Positions 1 through 5,956 of a stretch of 11,745 nucleotides of DNA are shown piece after piece. A model generated the notes under the pieces. That model was not told the DNA's origin, did not search any database, and worked only from the letters and a program-made list of their open reading frames with translations. The first letter of the stretch is position 1; each line of letters opens with the position of its first letter. The DNA comes from CAYRVF01 sp964427535. GTDB taxonomy: Bacteria; Chloroflexota; Ktedonobacteria; Ktedonobacterales; JADMIN01. A program made the translations under genes and the position numbers. The stretch is from positions 1-11,745 of the forward strand of contig CAYRVF010000144.1 of NCBI GenBank assembly GCA_964427535.1, in the 5' to 3' direction.

Positions 1-1
1 G

Positions 2-895
2 GACCAGATCGCGCATGGCGAGGGCGACGACAGCACTTACTGCTTCGCGCCGATCGTGGCGGATGCCGAGGCGGGCTTCGGCGGGCCGCTCAACTGTTTC
101 GAGCTGATGAAGTCGATGATCGAGACAGGCGCCGCGGGCGTCCACTTCGAAGATCAGCTTGCCTCTGAGAAGAAGTGCGGCCACATGGGCGGCAAGGTGC
201 TCATCCCGACCCAGAACGCCATCCGTAACCTGACCGCCGCGCGCCTGGCCGCCGACGTGGAGGGCGTGCCGACGATCCTCGTGGCGCGCACCGACGCGAA
301 TGGCGCGACGCTCTTGATGAGCGACATCGACGAGCGCGACCATGCGTTCATCACCGGCGAGCGCACAGCCGAGGGGTTCTACCGCGTGCGTGCGGGGATC
401 GAGCAGGCGATTGCGCGCGGCCTCTCCTATGCCCCCTACGCCGATCTGCTCTGGTGCGAGACCGCCGAGCCGAACATCGAAGAGGCGGAGCGGTTCGCGC
501 GGGCGATTCACGAGCAGTTCCCCGGCAAGCTGCTGGCCTACAACTGCTCGCCGTCGTTCAACTGGAAGAAGAAGCTGGACGAAGAGACCATCGCCACCTT
601 CCAGAAGAAGCTTGGCAAGATGGGCTACGTCTTCCAGTTCGTGACGCTCGCTGGCTTCCACGCGCTCAACCTGAGCATGTTCGAGCTGGCGCTAGGCTAC
701 AACGAGCGCGGCATGGCAGCGTACTCCGAGCTGCAGCAGCGCGAGTTCGCCCGCGAGGCCGATGGCTACACCGCCACGCGCCACCAGCGTGAGGTCGGCA
801 CCGGCTATTTCGACGACGTAGCGCAGGTCGTCTCCGGCGGCCAGTCGTCCACGACGGCGCTCACCGGCTCGACCGAGCTCGCACAGTTCCACTAG
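2..895 (+). CDS. aceA: Isocitrate lyase, 5'-truncated by window edge
   Basis: Isocitrate lyase cleaves isocitrate to glyoxylate and succinate, the first step of the cytoplasmic glyoxylate shunt used for growth on acetate or fatty acids. The frame is open from base 2, so 297 residues are visible and about 135 N-terminal residues are missing compared with the ~434-residue E. coli enzyme. Visible family signatures are FAPIVADAEAGFGG (residues 15-28), the HFEDQ metal/substrate segment, and the active-site loop KKCGHMGGK with catalytic Cys at visible residue 59. VARTDA and the NCSPSFNW segment are also present. The distance from the catalytic Cys to the C-terminus (238 residues) matches the short bacterial class closely. 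The GTG at 56 is an internal Val, not a start. The gene ends at TAG 893-895 and converges on the minus-strand gene ending at 1038. Identity is very secure. Confidence 0.98.
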   Translation, partial: DQIAHGEGDDSTYCFAPIVADAEAGFGGPLNCFELMKSMIETGAAGVHFEDQLASEKKCGHMGGKVLIPTQNAIRNLTAARLAADVEGVPTILVARTDANGATLLMSDIDERDHAFITGERTAEGFYRVRAGIEQAIARGLSYAPYADLLWCETAEPNIEEAERFARAIHEQFPGKLLAYNCSPSFNWKKKLDEETIATFQKKLGKMGYVFQFVTLAGFHALNLSMFELALGYNERGMAAYSELQQREFAREADGYTATRHQREVGTGYFDDVAQVVSGGQSSTTALTGSTELAQFH

Positions 896-923
896 GCCGT
901 CGCGTTTCATCCAAGTACGCGAA

Positions 924-961
924 CACGCCCGCATCTCTCGGCAGCGAGGGGTGCGGGCGTG
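924..961. terminator. Hairpin between convergent genes, candidate terminator
   Basis: A perfect 10-bp GC-rich inverted repeat (CACGCCCGCA at 924-933, TGCGGGCGTG at 952-961) encloses an 18-nt loop. The loop can add a further inner CTCG/CGAG stem. It lies 28 bp after the aceA stop and 77 bp after the stop of the convergent membrane-protein gene, so it could end transcription from either side. No T-tract follows on either strand, so it is not a textbook intrinsic terminator. It may instead act as an RNA 3'-end stabiliser. Confidence 0.6.
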
Positions 962-1037
962 CTGCGCGTCCACACACGGATTGTCACAACGCGGCTCCCC
1001 CATCGAAGCGTATGCGCGATCTCTTCTCTGTATCGCG

Positions 1038-1850
1038 TTACTTGCTCGCGCCGGATTGGCAGCCGAACTTAGCGACCCCTATGGTCTGATTGCCCATGCG
1101 GAACTGCACGATCACATCGGGCGCGCTGGTCATGCCGCTGAGAGATACAGTCACGGATGCTTCAGGCGCGAGGATGTTCCCAGAAGGCGTGGCCGTCACG
1201 TTGGGGTCCTGGGTGTTCGCCATCCAAAGGAGAGACTGCCTGCCAGTATTCGTGAGGGTGATCGTGGGAAAGGTGCCACCCGCGCAGTCTGCTGTGCTGC
1301 CGTTCTGTGTCACCCGCAGCGGTGGGGGACCGGGCGAGACCGCGTGTCTATTCTGTGCTCTGGGCAACAACAGCGCGGCACCGCCGAGCGCGACGAGCGC
1401 GAGCACGCCCACGAATGCCGCGAGCCGGAATCGCGAGGTGGCCGCGGCCGTCCCACCTGCAGGCGCGTTGGTCGTGGATGGGAAGGTGAGGGCGTACACC
1501 AGTGCCGCCATCGGGAGAACTGCCAGTGCCACAAACCAGAGGTCGGCATGAGCGAGCACGCCGGTGAACATCAAACCGGAGGCAACCATCGGGACCACCG
1601 GCCATGCCAGCAGGCCAATAAACCAGCCGGCTCCTCCTCTACGGGCAGCGTCGTAGAGTGCGAACCCCACACCGACAAGGCCGACGATGATGCCGGGCGC
1701 TGCGCCTATCAACGTCGCCACGACGCGGTAGGGGGAATTGTAAGGAATCGCATAATCGAAGCCGAAGCTGCTCAGCGCGTTCAGAAAGCCGCCCAGGAGG
1801 ATGACGCACACCATCGATACGAGCGAACAGACAATCACTGTGGACCGCAT
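1038..1850 (-). CDS. Five-helix membrane protein with C-terminal Ig-like domain
   Basis: I do not recognise a named family. The 270-residue product has five predicted membrane helices at about residues 5-27, 43-66, 76-98, 104-123 and 142-163. A Pro-rich linker (172-178) follows, then a beta-rich domain at about 178-265. That domain reads PTITLTNTGRQSLLWMA then ILAPEASVTVSLSG, the pattern of BACON/ASPM-type Ig-like domains (a 'NTG..LxW' strand followed by 'LxPxxSVTV'). Cys189 and Cys264 flank the domain and could form a disulfide, which suits an outer location. The ATG at 1848-1850 is chosen because AAAGGGG lies on the minus strand about 7 nt upstream. That ribosome-binding site sits inside a hairpin (see 1851-1897). 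The gene is convergent with aceA and well separated from the repeat genes upstream, so it probably has its own promoter. Function is unknown. Confidence 0.85.
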   Translation of the reverse strand: MRSTVIVCSLVSMVCVILLGGFLNALSSFGFDYAIPYNSPYRVVATLIGAAPGIIVGLVGVGFALYDAARRGGAGWFIGLLAWPVVPMVASGLMFTGVLAHADLWFVALAVLPMAALVYALTFPSTTNAPAGGTAAATSRFRLAAFVGVLALVALGGAALLLPRAQNRHAVSPGPPPLRVTQNGSTADCAGGTFPTITLTNTGRQSLLWMANTQDPNVTATPSGNILAPEASVTVSLSGMTSAPDVIVQFRMGNQTIGVAKFGCQSGASK

Positions 1851-1897
1851 ACGGCTGGCCCCTTTCTGGATGGGCTCCGCTAGCGACTGCCAGCCGT
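1851..1897 (-). promoter_or_regulatory. 5'-UTR hairpin abutting the start codon
   Basis: A perfect 9-bp inverted repeat (ACGGCTGGC at 1851-1859, GCCAGCCGT at 1889-1897) lies directly upstream of the minus-strand ATG at 1850. In the mRNA, the 3' arm touches the start codon, and the Shine-Dalgarno-like AAAGGGG sits at the loop/stem junction. Folding could reduce ribosome access. A second strong purine run (AAGGAGGGG on the minus strand, around 1901-1909) lies just 5' of the hairpin with no start codon at a normal distance. The structure is visible in the sequence; a regulatory role is inferred. Confidence 0.45.
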
Positions 1898-2371
1898 GTA
1901 CCCCTCCTTATTGAAGATGTACGTCGTATGCGGTCCCTTGCTTACGGTTCGCTCGCGCGATCCTGGCGTCGCGAGCCGCGACATGCGCAGCCCTCATGAT
2001 GGCTTACCCGCCGTCGAGCGATTCGTAGACAGCGGCGGTCGTGAGGCCGGAGGCGAGTCGGAGAATCAAGTCGGGTAGCATGGAGGACACGTCTCAAGTG
2101 CGCGGATCGGTGGCGACGAGTGTGAGGGTTGGGCACGTCGACATAGCGCGACCGCCATGCGATTCGTGCAGTGCGTGCTCCCCGCATGTAGGTGGAGCGG
2201 AGGAGTGTCGAGCGCATGGACTAGGAGCGGTGCCGGAAGCCGCATCGCAGTAGAGCGTCAGTCGTGCATGTGTGGCGTGGCGGGGAAGCTGGTCGAGCGG
2301 GTCCGTCCGCTCGGAGCCATGTCGCCACAAGTGGAAGTATCGACATCAGCGCGCATGTGCTGGCATATCAG
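1898..2371. other. Gene-free stretch between membrane protein and repeat genes
   Basis: No convincing coding frame is present. The open frames here are short, Arg/Ser-rich and lack ribosome-binding sites or recognisable domains. It holds a 7-bp hairpin (CGAGCGG 2294-2300, CCGCTCG 2307-2313) that could end the transcript of the minus-strand gene stopping at 2380, though without a T-tract. The part nearest 1900 should contain the promoter of the membrane-protein gene, but I cannot pick a clear -35/-10 pair. Confidence 0.5.
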
Positions 2372-2397
2372 GTGGTGGACTAATTCTCGTCCACCAC
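2372..2397 (-). other. Hairpin spanning the stop codon of repeat gene A
   Basis: A 9-bp perfect inverted repeat (GTGGTGGAC 2372-2380, GTCCACCAC 2389-2397) has an 8-nt loop containing most of the TAG stop of the minus-strand gene. The paralogous gene's end at 2789 does not have this stem, so it arose in one copy only. It could stabilise the mRNA end or be incidental. Confidence 0.35.
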
Positions 2398-2652
2398 GCC
2401 CTCGATCCCTGTGGGCGCGTCCTCGGGACCGAGATCGATGACGGTCTCGCCCCGCTGGACGAGGCGATGAGGAGGATCGATGACGGTCTCGCCGCGCTCG
2501 ATCACGTCGGTGTCGCGGTCGATCACGGTCTCGCCGCGCTCAATCACATCTTCATCGCTGCGGTCGATGACGGTCTCGCCGCGCTCGATTTCAGTGGGGG
2601 TCGCATATGCATCGGACTCGTCTCGCCGGAGATTGCCCTCGTTGTCCGCCAT
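2380..2652 (-). CDS. Acidic RGETVID-repeat protein, copy A
   Basis: This 90-residue protein of unknown family is built from four RGETVID heptads at residues 24-30, 39-45, 53-59 and 67-73, with a 14-15 residue period. The linkers are acidic (for example RSDEDVIE). I count 27 Asp/Glu against 9 Arg, with no Lys, Cys, Trp or Phe. It has no signal peptide or membrane helix, so it is probably soluble and disordered. The start at ATG 2650-2652 is chosen because AGGGA lies 4 nt upstream. This start, its leader and the N-terminus MADNEGN are shared with the paralog at 2789-3064. An upstream ATG at 2718 gives a 112-residue form, but the upstream frame is broken by a 1-nt indel relative to the paralog. 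Both proteins end in VDEN before different stop codons. The minus strand is the coding one: repeat-to-repeat base changes in the intact heptads are all synonymous. Function is unknown. Confidence 0.75.
   Translation of the reverse strand: MADNEGNLRRDESDAYATPTEIERGETVIDRSDEDVIERGETVIDRDTDVIERGETVIDPPHRLVQRGETVIDLGPEDAPTGIEGVVDEN
2434..2583 (-). repeat. Four in-frame RGETVID coding repeats (copy A)
   Basis: The repeats are 21-bp cores at 2563-2583, 2518-2538, 2476-2496 and 2434-2454, in coding order. They differ only at third codon positions: Arg CGC or CGG, Val GTC or GTG, Asp GAC or GAT. Acidic linkers of 7-8 codons separate them. The fourth unit has QRGETVIDLGPE in place of ERGETVIDR and matches the fourth unit of the paralog. 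Confidence 0.85.
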
Positions 2653-2788
2653 GAGGTCCCTATCCTTTCCATTCTCCCACTCCATCAGCGCATCCTCGCG
2701 ATGTTTCTGTGGTCGCATGTTGCGTGCTGGAATGGGCCCTTGCCGGTGCTCTCGTCAGTCCGGAGGCGCTGGCACGTCAGGTGAGCGA

Positions 2789-3064
2789 TTAGTTCTCGTC
2801 TACCTTGCCGTCGCTTCGCACTGGCACTTCCTCCATGGGTTCAGGGCCGAGATCGATCACGGTCTCGCCCCGCTGGACGAGGCGATGACGTGGCTCAACG
2901 GTGACAGTTCTGCCGTGCTCGACGACGTCTTCACTGGCGTCGATGACAGTCTCACCGCGCTCGGTCAGTTCGTCATCGTCGCTCCGATCGATGACAGTCT
3001 CGCCCCGCTCGATCAATTCCTCATCGGACCCTTCTCGTCGGGGATTGCCCTCGTTGTCCGCCAT
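2789..3064 (-). CDS. Acidic RGETVID-repeat protein, copy B
   Basis: This is the 91-residue paralog of the protein at 2380-2652. It shares the MADNEGN..RR start, the HRLVQRGETVIDLGPE segment and the VDEN end. Intact heptads lie at residues 20-26, 36-42 and 65-71. The third unit has decayed to HGRTVTV (50-56) and lost the Asp that follows the Thr in the others. The tail differs (PMEEVPVRSDGKVDEN). The start at ATG 3062-3064 has AGGGG 4 nt upstream, and no alternative upstream start is in frame. The protein is highly acidic, with no membrane helix or signal peptide. It is first of the pair in transcription order; 136 bp of duplicated leader and flank separate it from copy A, so they may be cotranscribed or each have a promoter. 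Family and function are not recognised. Long open frames on the opposite strand are judged to be shadows. Confidence 0.75.
   Translation of the reverse strand: MADNEGNPRREGSDEELIERGETVIDRSDDDELTERGETVIDASEDVVEHGRTVTVEPRHRLVQRGETVIDLGPEPMEEVPVRSDGKVDEN
2852..3007 (-). repeat. RGETVID coding repeats (copy B), one degenerate
   Basis: Cores lie at 2987-3007, 2939-2959, 2897-2917 (degenerate) and 2852-2872. The three intact cores differ from those in copy A only at synonymous third positions, including Thr ACT for ACC and Gly GGT for GGC. The third core has several replacement changes, so selection seems relaxed or altered on that unit alone. Confidence 0.85.
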
Positions 3065-3333
3065 GAGGCCCCTATCCTTTCCGTCCTCCCCTGCCGCCAG
3101 CGCATCTTCGCGATGCGTTCTGTACTCGCGGGTTCGCTACTGGCATGGGTCCTTGCTGGCGCTCGCGAAGTCGCTTCTCCGCCGAACAGGTGCGCCGGCA
3201 AGACGTACTCCGAGATGTACCTGAGGAGGGCCGAAACACACCATGCGGCGTGTTCACTGGCAGCATATCACGTTGGGGCGGCAGACCTCGCTCTGATGTG
3301 TCGTAGCCTGATAGATCGTGGTCGGACGCGGAG
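3065..3333 (-). other. Upstream region of repeat gene B
   Basis: This stretch has no gene. The first ~100 bp next to the copy B start is homologous to the leader of copy A. The rest, up to the methyltransferase stop at 3334, is unique apart from a short element at about 3257-3273 that resembles the 3' flanks of both repeat genes (TGATATG..GCCAG on the minus strand). It should hold either readthrough from the methyltransferase gene or a promoter for the repeat genes. I see no clear sigma-70 pair and no T-tract terminator. Confidence 0.4.
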
Positions 3334-3963
3334 TTATCCGTCGCGGCGCAGCCAGTACCACGCGGAGGAGACACCCCGGCCCGTGTCGGTGCCAGACACC
3401 ACCCGCTCCACCTGGAAGGCGGGCGCGAACAGGGCGCGCACCTCGGCTTCCGTAATGCCGATGCGCCGCCGTCCGATCATTCGTGGGGAGAAAGCGTAGA
3501 GCATGTAGCGCGCGCCGGGGGCCGCGAGGCGGGCGAGACCGGCGGCGTAGGCCGCTCGGCGTCCGTCGGCGATGCCGTGCAAGCAGCCGAGATCGAAGAG
3601 CAACATGAACGGCCCCTCGATGCCGGCTCGCTCCAGCCGCGTGGCATCGCCCCGCACGACGCGCGCGACACCCGGTAGCGGACCGCCCTCGGCGATGCGA
3701 CGGCTTGCCCGTTCGACGGCCGGAGCCGCGAAGTCGATGCCGGTGGCGTCCCAGCCTGCCCGTGCGAGGTAGAGCACGTTGGTGCCGGTGCCGCAGCCGA
3801 GGTCCAGAGCGCGGCCAGGAGACAGCGCCCGCGGCCCCTCGACCTCCGCGACCAGCTCTGGCGGCGTCACGCGGGTATCCCAAGGGGTGCGCTGCCGCCG
3901 GTAGGCGAGTGAGAACATCAGGCGGTCCAGCCGCAGCTGGCGAAGCACATCGGCGGTGGTCAT
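3334..3963 (-). CDS. Class I SAM-dependent methyltransferase
   Basis: This 209-residue soluble methyltransferase has the Rossmann-like SAM fold. Motif I is ALDLGCGTGTNVLYLA (residues 52-67), the glycine loop that binds SAM. GID at 75-77 supplies the acidic residue expected to hold the ribose. RGDAT (104-108) and LLFDLGCLHG (121-130) follow as the motif II/IV region. The N-terminal TPWDTRVTPPELV (26-38) is like that of thiopurine/tellurite-type methyltransferases, which act on small molecules, but the acceptor substrate cannot be read from sequence. An AGGAG lies 11 nt upstream of the ATG at 3961-3963, a slightly long spacing. The gene is 51 bp downstream of the tandem-GNAT gene on the same strand, so it is likely the last gene of a three-gene operon with the hydrolase. 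Confidence 0.9.
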   Translation of the reverse strand: MTTADVLRQLRLDRLMFSLAYRRQRTPWDTRVTPPELVAEVEGPRALSPGRALDLGCGTGTNVLYLARAGWDATGIDFAAPAVERASRRIAEGGPLPGVARVVRGDATRLERAGIEGPFMLLFDLGCLHGIADGRRAAYAAGLARLAAPGARYMLYAFSPRMIGRRRIGITEAEVRALFAPAFQVERVVSGTDTGRGVSSAWYWLRRDG

Positions 3964-3981
3964 GCGGCACTACACTCCTGT

Positions 3982-4005
3982 CCGTTCACCCGTTCACCCG
4001 TTCGC
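3982..4005. repeat. Three tandem 8-bp repeats
   Basis: Units CCGTTCAC, CCGTTCAC and CCGTTCGC follow each other in the 51-bp gap between the methyltransferase start and the GNAT stop. Such a short array can vary by slippage. Its position just upstream of the methyltransferase ribosome-binding site means that copy-number change would alter the spacer between the two genes but not a coding frame. Confidence 0.7.
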
Positions 4006-4014
4006 ACATGCCGC

Positions 4015-4959
4015 TTACTCGCGCTCGATGCCTGGCCCGAAGGCGCGCACATACTGGCAGATGCGGTAGCGCGTCTCATAGCCGAGCGACTGATAGAGCG
4101 CACGCGCGGCGATGTTACCGCTCGTCACGTAGAGCAGCGCCTCCGTCATGCCCGCTGCGCGCAGGCGGCGCAGCACCTCGGTGGTCACCGCTCGGGCGAG
4201 TCCGCGCCGCTGATAGGCGGGATGCGTGCCGATGGGGTCGGACCAGCCCTCGCGCCTGCCCGTTGCGGTGTTCTCCTCCCAACTGATGCTGCCCTCACAG
4301 AACGCGGCGAGTCTGCCATCTGGCGCGACGACGACGAGATCGAGCTCGCGGACGTAGCCGTCCGCGTTCAGTATCGCGCGCCGCCGCGCGACCAAGGCGC
4401 TCACCACACCAAACGCCGCGTCGTGCAGCGCGACCCACTCCTCGATCTCGTGCTCGCCGTCCAGTGGGCGCAGCGTGAATCCGGGTGGCAGACGGACGTC
4501 GGGCAGTGGCGCGTCCAACGGGCGCACCATCTGTAGTATCTCAGACTCTTCGCGCTGAAACCCCTCCGCCTCGAACAGCGCGATTCGCTCCGCGTCGTCT
4601 GTGCGGCACTCGGCCCACAGGCGCAGTGGCTCGCCGTGCGCGAGCGCTTCCTCACGTATGCGATCCCCAGCCCACCACAACACCTGGCGGACCGTGGCGA
4701 TATCTTCGCGCGGCGGCACCAGTGCCACCAGGTAGGGGCCGTGCCACATGAGCCCGAGGGCACGTGGCATTCCGGTGGTCTGGGTCCAAATGCGCGTGCT
4801 CTGAGCACGATTCAGCTCTGGCTCGGCCAGAAAACGCCGCAGGATGGCGACAGTCGGCCAAGTCATACGCAGCGGTGATTCCTGGCTCTCGAGGAGCAGC
4901 GCGATTGCCGCGTCGCGGTCGAGCTCAGGCGTGAACGATCGTTCTCGCAGTGTCGTCAT
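4015..4959 (-). CDS. Tandem GNAT-domain N-acetyltransferase
   Basis: This 314-residue protein has two GNAT-like halves, the architecture seen in mycothiol synthase-like proteins. The C-terminal half (about 160-306) is the clear catalytic domain. It carries motif A, GTHPAYQRRGLARAV (244-258, with the QxxGxA acetyl-CoA pyrophosphate loop), and motif B, NIAARALYQSLGYE (282-295). The N-terminal half (about 1-147) ends in ALFEAEGFQREESE (128-141), which resembles a motif B, but has no good QxxGxG/A loop, so it is probably structural. Acceptor substrate is unknown. The ATG at 4957-4959 has no evident Shine-Dalgarno sequence; it starts 34 bp after the hydrolase stop, so translational coupling or an operon is likely. 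The next candidate Met (residue 32) would cut into the fold. Confidence 0.88.
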   Translation of the reverse strand: MTTLRERSFTPELDRDAAIALLLESQESPLRMTWPTVAILRRFLAEPELNRAQSTRIWTQTTGMPRALGLMWHGPYLVALVPPREDIATVRQVLWWAGDRIREEALAHGEPLRLWAECRTDDAERIALFEAEGFQREESEILQMVRPLDAPLPDVRLPPGFTLRPLDGEHEIEEWVALHDAAFGVVSALVARRRAILNADGYVRELDLVVVAPDGRLAAFCEGSISWEENTATGRREGWSDPIGTHPAYQRRGLARAVTTEVLRRLRAAGMTEALLYVTSGNIAARALYQSLGYETRYRICQYVRAFGPGIERE

Positions 4960-4993
4960 AGCGCTTGGTGTCCAGCCGGGAGGACGGCAGCGC

Positions 4994-5956
4994 TCATTGC
5001 CGCAACTGGGCGTTCAGGAAACCCAGGATGGTCGCCTCAATGGACTCCGCCTCGTCTAGTGGGACACTTCCCAGCCCATGGCCGCCGTCAAACGCATCAT
5101 ACCGCACCGCGACGTGCTGGCGTTCGAGCGCACCGAAGAGCGCCAGCGATTGTGACGGGGGCACGATCGTGTCATGCGTCCCCTGCACGATGAACATCGG
5201 GGCACTGGCCGTCGTGACGAAGCCAAGGGGCGAGACGCCTGCCAGTAGCATGGCGGCGTTCGTGGGACTCATACCCGGCAGCAGATGCCGCAGGTAGTCG
5301 CGGCCAGAGCTAGTGGAGATCCATGACAACTCGTCAATTGGCCCCGCGATATCCACGACGCAGCGCACACCGGCGTCTTCATTCGGGTAGAGGTCCGCTG
5401 TGTTTCCCACATGCGGCGCGTGTTGTACCCCGAGCCAGACCGCGAGCTGGCCCCCCGCTGAGAAACCATACGAGCATAGACGCGCCGGATCGAGACTGAC
5501 CGTCGTGGCGCGTACCCGCAGCCAGCGAACCGCCAGTTGCACGTCCACGAGCTGTGCTGGCCAGGGAGCGACCGTCGAGAGCCGGTAGCCGAGACTCACG
5601 GCATCGTAGCCCTGCCCTGCGAGGTAACGGCAGGTGTCGTCCATGTCGCGCTTGTCGCCCGTGAGCCAGCCGCCGCCGTGGATCAGCACAATACCGGGCC
5701 GGGGTGAGACCGCCTGCAGAGGCACACACAGGTCGAGCCGCTCGGCGGGCAATGGCCCATAGGCGACGTCGGGCGTGAACGCGACGGTGTAGCGCGCGGG
5801 TGGCAGCGTCAGGCCGACAAAGTGCCCTGCGCCCGCGTGCTCCACTGGTGCGGATGTCGCGCCCGAGCTGAACAGGAAGAGCGCGATCAGCAGCCCACCG
5901 AGCACTGCGCTCAGCCCACTTCGTCCGCCCAGGTGCCGCCAAACTCCCATCCCCAT
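4994..5956 (-). CDS. Exported alpha/beta-hydrolase (esterase, BD-FAE/Aes-like)
   Basis: This 320-residue hydrolase has an N-terminal hydrophobic segment (about 14-36) after a basic start, so it is exported or membrane-anchored. The oxyanion-hole motif HGGGW is at 93-97. The nucleophile elbow GFSAGG puts the catalytic Ser at 166. The acid is probably Asp262 in GTHDTIVPP, and the catalytic His is 293 in DGGHG. This layout is that of carboxylesterase/BD-FAE-like serine hydrolases acting on ester bonds; the natural substrate is unknown. GGGAG lies 2 nt before the ATG at 5954-5956, which is tight, and an alternative ATG at 5950 would give better spacing (8 nt) and remove two residues. It is the first gene of a probable operon with the GNAT and methyltransferase genes, reading out of the divergent promoter region at 5957-6130. 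Confidence 0.92.
   Translation of the reverse strand: MGMGVWRHLGGRSGLSAVLGGLLIALFLFSSGATSAPVEHAGAGHFVGLTLPPARYTVAFTPDVAYGPLPAERLDLCVPLQAVSPRPGIVLIHGGGWLTGDKRDMDDTCRYLAGQGYDAVSLGYRLSTVAPWPAQLVDVQLAVRWLRVRATTVSLDPARLCSYGFSAGGQLAVWLGVQHAPHVGNTADLYPNEDAGVRCVVDIAGPIDELSWISTSSGRDYLRHLLPGMSPTNAAMLLAGVSPLGFVTTASAPMFIVQGTHDTIVPPSQSLALFGALERQHVAVRYDAFDGGHGLGSVPLDEAESIEATILGFLNAQLRQ

Larger units (their letters stand above)
2362..3165. repeat. Tandem duplication of a ~410-bp gene unit
   Basis: Two adjacent units are alignable over their whole length: about 2362-2770 and about 2771-3165. Each contains a 3' flank beginning GGCAYRTCAGGTG on the plus strand, the repeat-protein gene, and about 100 bp of upstream leader. 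The leader shares elements such as CAGCGCATCYTCGCGATG and a later CTGG.ATGGG.CCTTGC block. The offset is 409 bp at the 3' flank and 412 bp at the start codons. Coding indels keep the frame while the leader has at least one single-base indel, which is the pattern expected if only the gene body is under protein-level selection. Confidence 0.8.

Noticed and set aside
2653..2718. Upstream ATG giving a 112-residue version of repeat protein A
   Set aside because: A 1-nt indel in the paralog breaks this frame upstream, while the MADNEGN start and its AGGGA/AGGGG site are kept in both copies.
2434..3007. CRISPR-like array or intergenic DNA repeat
   Set aside because: The repeats are in frame, spaced by whole codons, vary only at silent positions and sit inside two complete genes; there are no unique spacers of uniform length.
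2272..3499. Long open frames on the plus strand across the repeat genes, including one of 339 codons and one with DDGLAALD-like repeats
   Set aside because: They have no ribosome-binding site or family likeness, run past both duplicated units, and every silent change on the minus strand would be an amino acid replacement in the repeat-bearing plus frame. They are shadows of the minus-strand genes.
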